Below, in pieces: positions 55,239 to 62,853 of a stretch of DNA of 64,000 bases (position 1 is its first letter; every line of letters starts with the position of its first letter). The position numbers and the translations under genes are program-made. The DNA comes from Streptomyces sp. PCS3-D2. GTDB lineage: Bacteria > Actinomycetota > Actinomycetes > Streptomycetales > Streptomycetaceae. Location: positions 1,612,001 to 1,676,000 of the forward strand of contig NZ_CP097800.1 in assembly GCF_000612545.2 (NCBI RefSeq), given 5' to 3'. Under the pieces are notes generated by a model that saw nothing but the letters and a program-made list of their open reading frames with translations, was not told where the DNA came from and did not search any database.

Positions 55239-56102
55239 TCACCGGGCAAGCGCGTGGCGGACGGCCCAGGCGTTGACGGCCGCGGCGATCTCCTCGGGCC
55301 GGTCCTCCGGGCAGAGGTGGGCCGCGGGCCCGCAGTACTCGCTCTCCAGCGCCGAGATGTTCCGCTCGCACCAGGCGGCGGCCTCGGCGCCGGTCATCAG
55401 GGCGGGCGAGCCGTCGAAGGTGAGCAGGAGCTTGGGCACCTCGGGGCTGTCGGCCAGCCAGGCGTCGTACCGCTCGACGACGGCGACGACGTCGGCCGGC
55501 TCTCCTCCGATGGGCAGTGAGCGGGCCCACTGCAACAGGGGCCGCCGGCTCTCGCGGGTGGGGTAGGGGGCACCGTAGACGGCGCGGTCCTCCTCGGCCA
55601 TCGGGTGGAGCACCGTCTGCAGAATGCTGTCCTCGATGAAGATGTTCCGGTCGAGGACCATCTCCTCCCCCAGCCCCGGGGTGCGTATCGCCTCGAACCG
55701 GACGCGTGCGGCGGGCGGGTACTCGTCCCACTCCATCGGGCGCACGATCGTCTCCATGAAGGCGATCCCGCGGACCCGCCCGGGGCGGCGGGCGGCCCGG
55801 TCGAGGGCGAGCGCCCCGCCCCAGTCCTGGCCGACGAGCACCGCCTCGTCGAGTCCGAGCGCGTCGAACCACGCGTCCAGGTAGCGCGCGTGGTCGGCGA
55901 AGCGGTACTCGCCGTCCGGCTTTCCGGAGCGCCCCATGCCGATGAGGTCGGGCGCCAGGACGCGGACCGGGCCCTCAATGCGGGGCAGCACTCCCCGCCA
56001 GAGGTGGGAGGAGGTGGGGTTGCCGTGGAGGAAGACGAAGGGCACGCCCTCGCCGCGGTCCTCGTAGTACATCGTCGAGTCGAGTACGTCGATCGTGGGC
56101 AC
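55239..56102 (-). CDS. Haloalkane-dehalogenase-like alpha/beta hydrolase
   Basis: 287 residues from GTG 56102 (GAAGGGG upstream); an ATG at 56147 would place the start inside the operator region. Motifs match DhaA-type dehalogenases: H-G-N-P-T-S-S-H-L-W-R (halide-stabilising Asn), V-G-Q-D-W-G-G (nucleophile Asp at the elbow), Glu in M-E-T-I-V-R-P-M and a late A-A-H-L-C His. The enzyme would hydrolyse carbon-halogen bonds; natural substrate unknown. Divergent from a MarR regulator with twin operators between. Confidence 0.82.
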   Translation of the reverse strand: MPTIDVLDSTMYYEDRGEGVPFVFLHGNPTSSHLWRGVLPRIEGPVRVLAPDLIGMGRSGKPDGEYRFADHARYLDAWFDALGLDEAVLVGQDWGGALALDRAARRPGRVRGIAFMETIVRPMEWDEYPPAARVRFEAIRTPGLGEEMVLDRNIFIEDSILQTVLHPMAEEDRAVYGAPYPTRESRRPLLQWARSLPIGGEPADVVAVVERYDAWLADSPEVPKLLLTFDGSPALMTGAEAAAWCERNISALESEYCGPAAHLCPEDRPEEIAAAVNAWAVRHALAR

Positions 56103-56120
56103 GGGAGCCCCTTCCGCAAT

Positions 56121-56178
56121 CGTTGGCGTGACTAACGTTCGCAACACGAACGAAACTATACCGTTGGTGTCACTAACG
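56121..56178. promoter_or_regulatory. Twin 17-bp MarR operators
   Basis: CGTTGGCGTGACTAACG (56121-56137) and CGTTGGTGTCACTAACG (56162-56178) differ at two positions, are palindromic in their outer arms (CGTT...AACG) and are 41 nt apart, about four helical turns. They lie in the 95-nt gap between the divergent dehalogenase and MarR genes and probably let MarR silence both promoters. Confidence 0.75.
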
Positions 56179-56197
56179 CAAGCGGTAGCATCACCTC

Positions 56198-56686
56198 ATG
56201 ACCACCAGGGAGAACGGGGGCGCGGCCGTACCCGCGCGACTGCGCGAACTACCCAGCCGCCTGCTGGGACTGGCCTCCACGCATGCACAGCGACTGGTGG
56301 CCGAGACCCTCGGTCGGGCAGATGCCCACAAATGGCACTATGCAGCGATGGTCGCCCTGGAGGAGTGCGGACCGGCGAGCCAGGCCGCGCTGAGCGACCG
56401 CACCGGCATCCACCGCAGCGACCTGGTCGCCGTCATCAACGAACTCGCCGAGCGCGAACTGGTCGAGCGGGCACCGGACCCCGAGGACCGCAGGCGCAAC
56501 GTCATCACCCTCACCACGCCCGGTCGGCGGCGGCTGCGCCGACTGGAGCAGCTCCTCGACGCGGCCCAGGACGAACTCTTGACCCCACTGTCGGCCACGG
56601 AGCGCGAGCAGCTCACCCACCTGCTGGGCCGGATCGTCGAGCACCACACGCACGGCGGCCACGCCGCGGAACCTGACGGCCGGTAA
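56198..56686 (+). CDS. MarR-family regulator
   Basis: 162 residues from ATG 56198. Winged helix-turn-helix: H-K-W-H-Y-A-A-M-V-A-L-E, S-Q-A-A-L-S-D-R-T-G-I-H-R-S-D-L-V-A-V-I-N-E-L (recognition helix), then wing D-P-E-D-R-R-R-N-V-I-T-L-T. Dimerisation helices at both ends. Most likely controls the divergent dehalogenase gene and itself, with release by a small aromatic or halogenated ligand; the ligand is inference. Confidence 0.88.
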   Translation: MTTRENGGAAVPARLRELPSRLLGLASTHAQRLVAETLGRADAHKWHYAAMVALEECGPASQAALSDRTGIHRSDLVAVINELAERELVERAPDPEDRRRNVITLTTPGRRRLRRLEQLLDAAQDELLTPLSATEREQLTHLLGRIVEHHTHGGHAAEPDGR

Positions 56687-56816
56687 CGCGCGCGGGGTGC
56701 GGGGGCACCACCCCCAACACATTCCGAAATAGCCCATAACGCCGCCCCGACGCACACTCGACGCACGACCGCCACGGCGTTCGATTCACCCATCTGCCAC
56801 ACCCGACGCAGGAGTC

Positions 56817-56832
56817 ATCTCATATCTGAGAT
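56817..56832 (+). promoter_or_regulatory. Inverted repeat at the HTH-MurA start
   Basis: ATCTCATATCTGAGAT: 6-bp arms around TATC, 11 nt before the ATG at 56844. No Shine-Dalgarno is present, and GAGATAC just downstream could act as -10 of a leaderless message. The palindrome would then cover the promoter and is a natural candidate for autoregulation by the protein's own XRE domain. Confidence 0.5.
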
Positions 56833-56843
56833 ACGGTGCCCCC

Positions 56844-58373
56844 ATGGCAGACGACTACCTCGTACGCATCGGCAAGCTCATCCGTGACGCCCGGCAGCAC
56901 CGGGGCTGGACACAGAGTCAGCTCGCCGAAGCCCTCGGCACCAGCCAGAGCGCGGTGAACCGGATCGAGCGCGGCAACCAGAACATCAGCCTTGAGATGA
57001 TCGCCCGAATCGGTGAAGCTCTCGACAGCGAGATCGTCTCCCTGGGCTATGCCGGCCCGATGCACCTGCGCGTGGTCGGAGGCCGCCGCCTGTCCGGCGC
57101 CATCGACGTCAAGACGAGCAAGAACGCCTGCGTCGCGCTGCTCTGCGCCTCACTGCTCAACAAGGGCCGGACGGTCCTGCGGCGGGTGGCCCGCATCGAG
57201 GAGGTCTACCGCCTCCTGGAAGTCCTGAACTCCATCGGCGTCCGCAGCCGCTGGATCAACGACGGCGTGGACCTGGAGTTGGTCCCGCCGGCCCGCCTCG
57301 ACATGGAGGCCATGGACGCGGACGCGGCCCGCCGGACCCGGAGCATCATCATGTTCCTGGGCCCCCTGCTGCACCGCATGGAGACCTTCCGCCTGCCGTA
57401 CGCCGGCGGATGCGACCTCGGCACCCGCACCATCGAGCCGCACATGATCGCCCTGCGCCGCTTCGGCCTGGACATCACCGCGACCGAGGGCATCTACCAC
57501 GCGAAGGTCGCGGCCGGCGTCATTCCCGACCGCCCGATCGTGCTGACCGAGCGCGGGGACACGGTCACCGAGAACGCGCTGCTGGCGGCCGCCCGGCACG
57601 ACGGCGTCACCGTCATCCGCAACGCCTCCTCCAACTACATGGTCCAGGACCTGTGCTTCTTCCTGGAGGCGCTGGGCGTCAAGGTCGAAGGCGTCGGCAC
57701 CACCACGCTCACCGTCCACGGCGTCCAGAACATCGACGTGGACGTGGACTACTCCCCCTCCGAGGACCCCGTCGAGGCGATGAGCCTGCTGGCCGCCGCG
57801 GTCGTCACGGAGTCGGAACTGACGATCCGCCGGGTGCCGATCGAGTTCATGGAGATCGAACTCGCGGTGCTGGAGGAGATGGGACTCGACCACGACCGCT
57901 CGGCGGAGTACTCGGCGGACAACGGCCGCACCCGGCTCGTCGACCTCACGGTCCGCCCCTCGAAGCTCGAGGCTCCGATCGACAAGATCCACCCGATGCC
58001 CTTCCCCGGGCTGAACATCGACAACGTCCCCTTCTTCGCGGCCATCGCGGCCGTAGCCCAGGGCCAGACCCTCATCCACGACTGGGTGTACGACAACCGC
58101 GCCATCTACCTGACGGACCTGAACCGCCTCGGCGGCCGCCTCCAGCTCCTGGACCCCCACCGCGTCCTGGTCGAGGGCCCCACCCGCTGGCGCGCGGCGG
58201 AGATGATGTGCCCGCCGGCCCTCCGCCCGGCGGTGGTCGTCCTGCTGGCGATGATGGCGGCCGAGGGCACCTCGGTCCTGCGCAACGTCTACGTGATCAA
58301 CCGCGGCTACGAGGAACTGGCCGAGCGCCTCAACTCGGTGGGCGCCCAGATCGAGATCTTCCGCGACATCTGA
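56844..58373 (+). CDS. murA: UDP-GlcNAc 1-carboxyvinyltransferase fused to XRE helix-turn-helix
   Basis: 509 residues, about 80 longer than a standard MurA. Residues 6-65 are an XRE domain (W-T-Q-S-Q-L-A-E-A-L-G-T-S-Q-S-A-V-N-R-I-E-R-G). The rest is an EPSP-synthase-like MurA with T-S-K-N-A (Lys93/Asn94) and the active-site loop A-G-G-C-D-L-G-T-R (Cys190, the PEP/fosfomycin Cys). Both halves look intact. It may couple the first peptidoglycan step to gene control, or use UDP-GlcNAc sensing for regulation. The fusion also occurs in S. coelicolor SCO5998, as I recall. Confidence 0.88.
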   Translation: MADDYLVRIGKLIRDARQHRGWTQSQLAEALGTSQSAVNRIERGNQNISLEMIARIGEALDSEIVSLGYAGPMHLRVVGGRRLSGAIDVKTSKNACVALLCASLLNKGRTVLRRVARIEEVYRLLEVLNSIGVRSRWINDGVDLELVPPARLDMEAMDADAARRTRSIIMFLGPLLHRMETFRLPYAGGCDLGTRTIEPHMIALRRFGLDITATEGIYHAKVAAGVIPDRPIVLTERGDTVTENALLAAARHDGVTVIRNASSNYMVQDLCFFLEALGVKVEGVGTTTLTVHGVQNIDVDVDYSPSEDPVEAMSLLAAAVVTESELTIRRVPIEFMEIELAVLEEMGLDHDRSAEYSADNGRTRLVDLTVRPSKLEAPIDKIHPMPFPGLNIDNVPFFAAIAAVAQGQTLIHDWVYDNRAIYLTDLNRLGGRLQLLDPHRVLVEGPTRWRAAEMMCPPALRPAVVVLLAMMAAEGTSVLRNVYVINRGYEELAERLNSVGAQIEIFRDI

Positions 58374-58616
58374 GCCGCCCGCGCCCCGGGGCCCGGCGGG
58401 CCGTCGGGCGTGGGTTGACGATCGTCACCGCCGTGGCGTGGATCGACCCGTCGTCAGTGCCCCCGAGTTCGGGCTGTGGCCGCCCGTCGAACCTCGGGTG
58501 CACCGGTCACCGAGCCCGTCGCCGCCCGCGCGGCCGCACGCGCTCTCGCCAGGAGCGGACGCGGACGGCAGAATCGGGCTCCGGCAGCAGGGGACCGGGG
58601 ACGGGCGGGCGTCGGC
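58374..58616. promoter_or_regulatory. Intergenic region with a 12-bp palindrome
   Basis: TGACGATCGTCA at 58416-58427 is a perfect palindrome adjoining a TTGACG -35-like box. It is a possible operator/promoter of the following P450 gene. Nothing else recognised. Confidence 0.35.
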
Positions 58617-59945
58617 ATGACATTGGGCAGGAACGCGGGCAGCGCAGGTGCGGGTACGAGTGCGGGTACGGGGGTTCCGGTGCTTCCCGGGGCGCCGCTG
58701 CTCGGATCGCTCCACGACCTGAAGTCGGACTCCCTCGGCACCTATCTGCGGGCTCGGCAGTGGCTCGGTGACGTCGTACGGGTCTCGGCCGGGCCGCCCG
58801 GGATGCGGTCCGACCTGTACTGCGTGTTCTCGCCCGAGGGCGTCCAGCAGGTGCTCGCCTCCCAGTCGGCCAACTTCCGCAAGGACAACCCCTTCTACCA
58901 GGAGGTCCGCGACTCCTTCGGCAACGGACTGCTGACCAGCCAGGACGAGGACTACCTGCGTCAGCGCCGGCTCGTGCAGCCGCTGTTCACGCGGCGCCGG
59001 GTGGACGGGTACGCCGGGGCCGTCGCCGCCGAGACGGCGTCGGTCGTCACCGCCTGGCAGGAGGCCCCGGACGGCGTCGTGGACCTCTCCGACGAGATGA
59101 CGCACCTCGCGCTGCGTGCCGTCGCCCGGATCCTCTTCGGCACCGACGTCGAGGCCACCGCCGACGTCGTGGCGCGCTGCTTCCCGGTGATCACCGACTA
59201 CGTGCTGCGCCGCGGCTACTCCCCCGCCACCGTCCCGCGCCACTGGCCCACCCCGGCGAACCGGCGGGCGGCCGCCGCGATGGACGAGCTGTACGGGGTC
59301 TGCGACCAGATCATCGGGCAGCGGCGGCGGGACCGCGCCCCCGCCCCCGCCCCGGATGGGCAGGCCCCGGCCGCCGGCGCCACCGTTGGGCAGGCCGCCG
59401 ACGAGGACCTGCTGACGCTGCTGGCCGCCGCCCGGAGCTCGCAGGACCGGGCCCGCACGGAGATCACCCGGGTGTTGGGCGACCGTACGCCGCAGGCCCG
59501 CGACCTGGACCGGCTCCCGTACCTCTCGCAGGTGGTCAAGGAGGCCATGCGGCTGTACCCGGCCGCGCCGGTCATCGGCCGCAGGGCCGTCGCCGCCACC
59601 CGGATCGGGGAGCACACCATCCCCGCGGGCGCCGACGTGATCCTGGCCCCCTGGGTGACGCACCGCCATCCGGAGTACTGGCCGGACCCGGACCGCTTCG
59701 ACCCGGAGCGCTTCACGCCGGAGGCGGAGGCCGGACGGCCGCGCTACGCGTGGTTCCCCTTCGGCGGCGGCCCGCGCGCCTGCATCGGGCAGCACTTCTC
59801 GATGCTGGAGTCGGTGGTCGCGCTGGCGATGATCCTGCGGACGTACGCGTTCGAGGCGGTGGACACCCGGATCCCGGTCGGGGCGGGAATCACCCTGCGG
59901 ACGGAGGGTCCGGCGCGCTGCCGGGTCCGTCGCGTGGACCGCTAG
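58617..59945 (+). CDS. Cytochrome P450 lacking the I-helix oxygen-activation segment
   Basis: 442 residues from ATG 58617. Intact parts: C-helix Y-L-R-Q-R-R-L-V, E-A-M-R-L (K-helix Glu309/Arg312), F-D-P-E-R-F and heme loop F-G-G-G-P-R-A-C-I-G (Cys389). Between D-E-D-L-L-T-L-L-A-A-A-R (about 265-276) and S-S-Q-D-R-A-R-T-E-I, where relatives have about 45-50 residues including A-G-H-E-T-T, nothing is left. The frame is kept, so this is a clean in-frame deletion. The protein is probably unable to activate O2 normally. The natural role of the parent is unknown. Confidence 0.85.
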   Translation: MTLGRNAGSAGAGTSAGTGVPVLPGAPLLGSLHDLKSDSLGTYLRARQWLGDVVRVSAGPPGMRSDLYCVFSPEGVQQVLASQSANFRKDNPFYQEVRDSFGNGLLTSQDEDYLRQRRLVQPLFTRRRVDGYAGAVAAETASVVTAWQEAPDGVVDLSDEMTHLALRAVARILFGTDVEATADVVARCFPVITDYVLRRGYSPATVPRHWPTPANRRAAAAMDELYGVCDQIIGQRRRDRAPAPAPDGQAPAAGATVGQAADEDLLTLLAAARSSQDRARTEITRVLGDRTPQARDLDRLPYLSQVVKEAMRLYPAAPVIGRRAVAATRIGEHTIPAGADVILAPWVTHRHPEYWPDPDRFDPERFTPEAEAGRPRYAWFPFGGGPRACIGQHFSMLESVVALAMILRTYAFEAVDTRIPVGAGITLRTEGPARCRVRRVDR

Positions 59946-59969
59946 CGGCCGCCCGGCCATCATGGCCGG

Positions 59970-60650
59970 ATGGACGAGGAGATTGCGGGCCGGCTGTCGC
60001 CGTACGTACGCAGGCCGAAGCGCGCGTTGCTGCCCGGCTCGCCCGCCCCGCTGCCGCTGCGGCGCCGGATCGGCGACTTCTTCCTCTTCCGCTTCCTCAC
60101 CGCGCTGCCCGACGACCTCGCCGACGCCGTGGCCGCGCTCCTCGACCCCTTCCAGCGGACCGCCCGCCTGGCCGGGCGGCTCCTGCACGGACCGGCCCTG
60201 CGCGGCGGCTGGGCGAGCCGGGCCGGGCGCTTCGCCCTGGCCCTGCACGGCTTCCACTGGGCGCACTGGCAGGCCGAGACCGAGGGGCCCGGCGGCCTGT
60301 TCACCGCGCGGCGCATCGACGGCCCGGTGGCCGCGGGCACGGTGACGGCGCGGCCGCCCTGGGGCCGCGGCGACCCGGCCCGCGGGGCGCACACCGCCGT
60401 CTGCTCGCTGCGCCGCGTCCCCCGGCTGCGCCGCCGGCCGGCCCGGGTGGACCTGGTGTTCACCGACGGCTCGTGGCTGGCCCTGCGGATGGGCAGCCGG
60501 GCGGACGCGGCCCGGCTGCGCGCCGCGCTCGGGCCCGCACGGGGCTCGGAGGCACCGGGTGCGACGCCGCCGCCGTCCGCGCCGGCGGGTGCGCGCGGGG
60601 CCGGTCCCGGGCCGGAAATCGGGGTGCGGGCCGGCCGGGACACACCATAG
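59970..60650 (+). CDS. Hypothetical protein, Arg/Ala-rich
   Basis: 226 residues from ATG 59970, 24 nt after the P450 stop. No known domain. The middle has hydrophobic/aromatic stretches (F-F-L-F-R-F-L-T-A-L, L-A-L-H-G-F-H-W-A-H-W) and then a beta-rich section (V-D-L-V-F-T-D-G-S-W-L-A-L). The last 40 residues are a Pro/Ala/Gly tail, perhaps disordered. Six nt separate it from the FBP gene, so an operon with it (and possibly the P450) is likely. Confidence 0.6.
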   Translation: MDEEIAGRLSPYVRRPKRALLPGSPAPLPLRRRIGDFFLFRFLTALPDDLADAVAALLDPFQRTARLAGRLLHGPALRGGWASRAGRFALALHGFHWAHWQAETEGPGGLFTARRIDGPVAAGTVTARPPWGRGDPARGAHTAVCSLRRVPRLRRRPARVDLVFTDGSWLALRMGSRADAARLRAALGPARGSEAPGATPPPSAPAGARGAGPGPEIGVRAGRDTP

Positions 60651-60655
60651 GGTCG

Positions 60656-61174
60656 ATGCCCGTGGAACCACTCAGCGAGAAACAGATCCGCACATCCTTC
60701 GTGAACTGCACCAAGGGCGAGGCGGCGCGCCTGCGCCTGCCCCTGGACTTCGCCGAACTTCCCTGGGAGGACCTGGACTTCCTGGGCTGGGTCGACCCGG
60801 GCGCTCCGCTGCGGGCCCACCTCGTGCTGCCCCGGGAGGAGGGCCCGCTGGGGATCTCGCTGCGCGTGCCGTCGGTGGGCCGCACCAGCGCGGTGAAGTC
60901 CAGCCTGTGCCAGATCTGCCTGACAGGTCACGCCTCCTCCGGGGTCACCCTGCTCGCCGCGCCGCTGGCGGGCGCCCGCGGCCGCGAGGGGAACACGGTC
61001 GGCACCTACGTCTGCGCGGACCTGGCCTGCCCCCTGTACGTCCGAGGGAAGCGGCAGCCGAAGCTGCGCGGCGGGCGGCAGGAGGAGTCGCTGACCGTGG
61101 GCGAGCGCCTCGCCCGCATGGAGGCCAACCTGAACGGCTTCGTCTCCCGCGTCACCGGGGTCACGGTCGGCTGA
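60656..61174 (+). CDS. FBP (EF-G-binding) domain protein
   Basis: 172 residues from ATG 60656. C-terminal treble-clef zinc finger: L-C-Q-I-C-L-T-G and Y-V-C-A-D-L-A-C, as in FusB/FBP proteins that bind elongation factor G. N-terminal helical part starts S-E-K-Q-I-R-T-S-F-V-N-C-T. FusB relatives rescue EF-G from fusidic acid; chromosomal actinobacterial members probably act in ribosome recycling. Function by homology. Confidence 0.8.
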   Translation: MPVEPLSEKQIRTSFVNCTKGEAARLRLPLDFAELPWEDLDFLGWVDPGAPLRAHLVLPREEGPLGISLRVPSVGRTSAVKSSLCQICLTGHASSGVTLLAAPLAGARGREGNTVGTYVCADLACPLYVRGKRQPKLRGGRQEESLTVGERLARMEANLNGFVSRVTGVTVG

Positions 61175-61207
61175 GCCGCCCGCGCCCGAACCTGCCGGAT
61201 GCGGCCG

Positions 61208-62770
61208 TCAGATGCGGTCGGCCGCCGGTTTGTGGTTGCCCTGGAGGCGTTCGAGGTCGGAAGGGCGTACCTGGATGACGAACACCGCGATCGCCGCACC
61301 GACCAGGGTGAAGAGGGCCGCCACGACGAAGGCCGCGCTGATGCCGGAGGTGAGCACCTGGTCGCCCCACGGCTTCGGGAGCTGGCCGGTGCGCTCGAAG
61401 AAGGCCTTCTGTACGGGGCCGGCCGTGGCGAGGAAGTCCGGCACCAGTTCCTTGGCCTCGTTGCGACTGGCCGTGCCGTACACGGTCACCAGGATCGACA
61501 GGCCGAGGGAGCCGCCCACCTGCTGCATCGTGTTCAGCAGTCCGGATGCCGCTCCCGACTCTCGGTCGGGGACGTTGGACAGGGCCATCAGCGTCAGCGA
61601 GACGAACTGCAGGCCCATACCGAGGGCGAAGAGCAGCATCGGGCCGAGGATGCTGCCGAGGTAGGTGGAGTGGACGTCGGTCTGCGTCAGCCAGGCGAGA
61701 CCGGCCGCCGAGGACAGTGCGCCGCCGACCATGAACGGTTTGGGCCCGAACTTCGGCAGGAGCTTGGCGGTGAGGCCCGCACCCACCGCGATCACCGCGC
61801 TGACGGGCAGGAAGGCGAGGCCGGCCTGGATCGGGCTGAAGCCGAGCACGATCTGGACGAAGAGGGTCAGGAAGAAGAACATGCCGAAGATCGCACAGGC
61901 GAGCATGAGCATGATCCCGTAGGTTCCGGCCCGGTTGCGGTCGGCGAACATGTGCAGCGGGGTGATGGGCTGCGGCGACCGCCGCTCGTTGAGGACGAAG
62001 AGCGTCAGCAGGACCACGGCGGCTCCGAAGGAGCCGAGCGTCACCGGGTCGCGCCAGCCTTCCTGGGAGGCCCGGATGAAGCCGTAGACGAGCGCGACCA
62101 TGCCGAGGGTGGACAGCAGCGCGCCGGCGAAGTCGAAGTGGCCGGGGTGGCGTTCGGACTCGCGCAGGACCTTGGAGGCCAGTACGGCGATCACCAGCGC
62201 GATGGGGACGTTGACGAAGAGGACCCAGCGCCAGTCGAGCCACTCGACGAGGACACCGCCCGCGAGGAGTCCGATCGCGCCGCCGGCCGCCGAGACGCCG
62301 GCGAACACCCCGAACGCCTTGTTGCGGTCGGGTCCTTCGCGGAAGGTGGTGGTGATCAGCGCGAGGGCCGTCGGCGAGGCGATGGCGCCGCCGACGCCCT
62401 GGAGGGCGCGTGCGGCCATCAACTGTCCCTCGTTCTGGGCGAGTCCGCCGAGGAGCGAGGCCAGGCCGAAGAGCAGCACGCCGAAGATGAAGACGCGCTT
62501 GCGGCCGAGGATGTCGCCGGTGCGTCCGCCGAGGAGGAGCAGGCCGCCGAAGGCGAGGGTGTACGCGTTGACGACCCAGGAGAGGCTTTCGGTCGAGAAG
62601 TTCAGCGCGGTCTGGATGTGCGGCAGCGCGATGTTCACGATGGTGATGTCGAGAACCACCATGAGCTGGCAGGACGCGATGACGACCAGGGCGAGTGTGC
62701 TGCCGCCTCCCCGGACCGAGCCGTCCTTGCCGTCGGTCCGTCTGCTGCTCGGCGTTGCGTTCGGGTCCAC
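61208..62770 (-). CDS. DHA2-type MFS drug exporter
   Basis: 520 residues, 14 predicted helices, starting at GTG 62770. Motif D1 V-V-L-D-I-T-I-V-N-I-A-L-P and motif A G-G-R-T-G-D-I-L-G-R-K-R-V are those of EmrB/QacA exporters. Motif C region G-G-A-I-G-L-L-A-G-G in helix 5. Proton-driven efflux of lipophilic compounds; substrate unknown. No adjacent TetR-type gene, but a palindrome sits in the divergent gap with the peptidase. Confidence 0.9.
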   Translation of the reverse strand: MDPNATPSSRRTDGKDGSVRGGGSTLALVVIASCQLMVVLDITIVNIALPHIQTALNFSTESLSWVVNAYTLAFGGLLLLGGRTGDILGRKRVFIFGVLLFGLASLLGGLAQNEGQLMAARALQGVGGAIASPTALALITTTFREGPDRNKAFGVFAGVSAAGGAIGLLAGGVLVEWLDWRWVLFVNVPIALVIAVLASKVLRESERHPGHFDFAGALLSTLGMVALVYGFIRASQEGWRDPVTLGSFGAAVVLLTLFVLNERRSPQPITPLHMFADRNRAGTYGIMLMLACAIFGMFFFLTLFVQIVLGFSPIQAGLAFLPVSAVIAVGAGLTAKLLPKFGPKPFMVGGALSSAAGLAWLTQTDVHSTYLGSILGPMLLFALGMGLQFVSLTLMALSNVPDRESGAASGLLNTMQQVGGSLGLSILVTVYGTASRNEAKELVPDFLATAGPVQKAFFERTGQLPKPWGDQVLTSGISAAFVVAALFTLVGAAIAVFVIQVRPSDLERLQGNHKPAADRI

Positions 62771-62825
62771 CCTCCCGACGCTAAGCCCGCACCTCTGGGG
62801 CCACCACTCGAACGGCCTAGTGGTA

Positions 62826-62844
62826 GTGACATTTCACATGTCAC
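62826..62844. promoter_or_regulatory. Inverted repeat in MFS/peptidase divergent gap
   Basis: GTGACAT (62826-62832), spacer TTCAC, ATGTCAC (62838-62844): perfect 7-bp arms, 9 nt before the peptidase ATG. A likely operator for one or both divergent genes; the cognate regulator is not in the window. Confidence 0.55.
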
Positions 62845-62853
62845 ACTACGATC

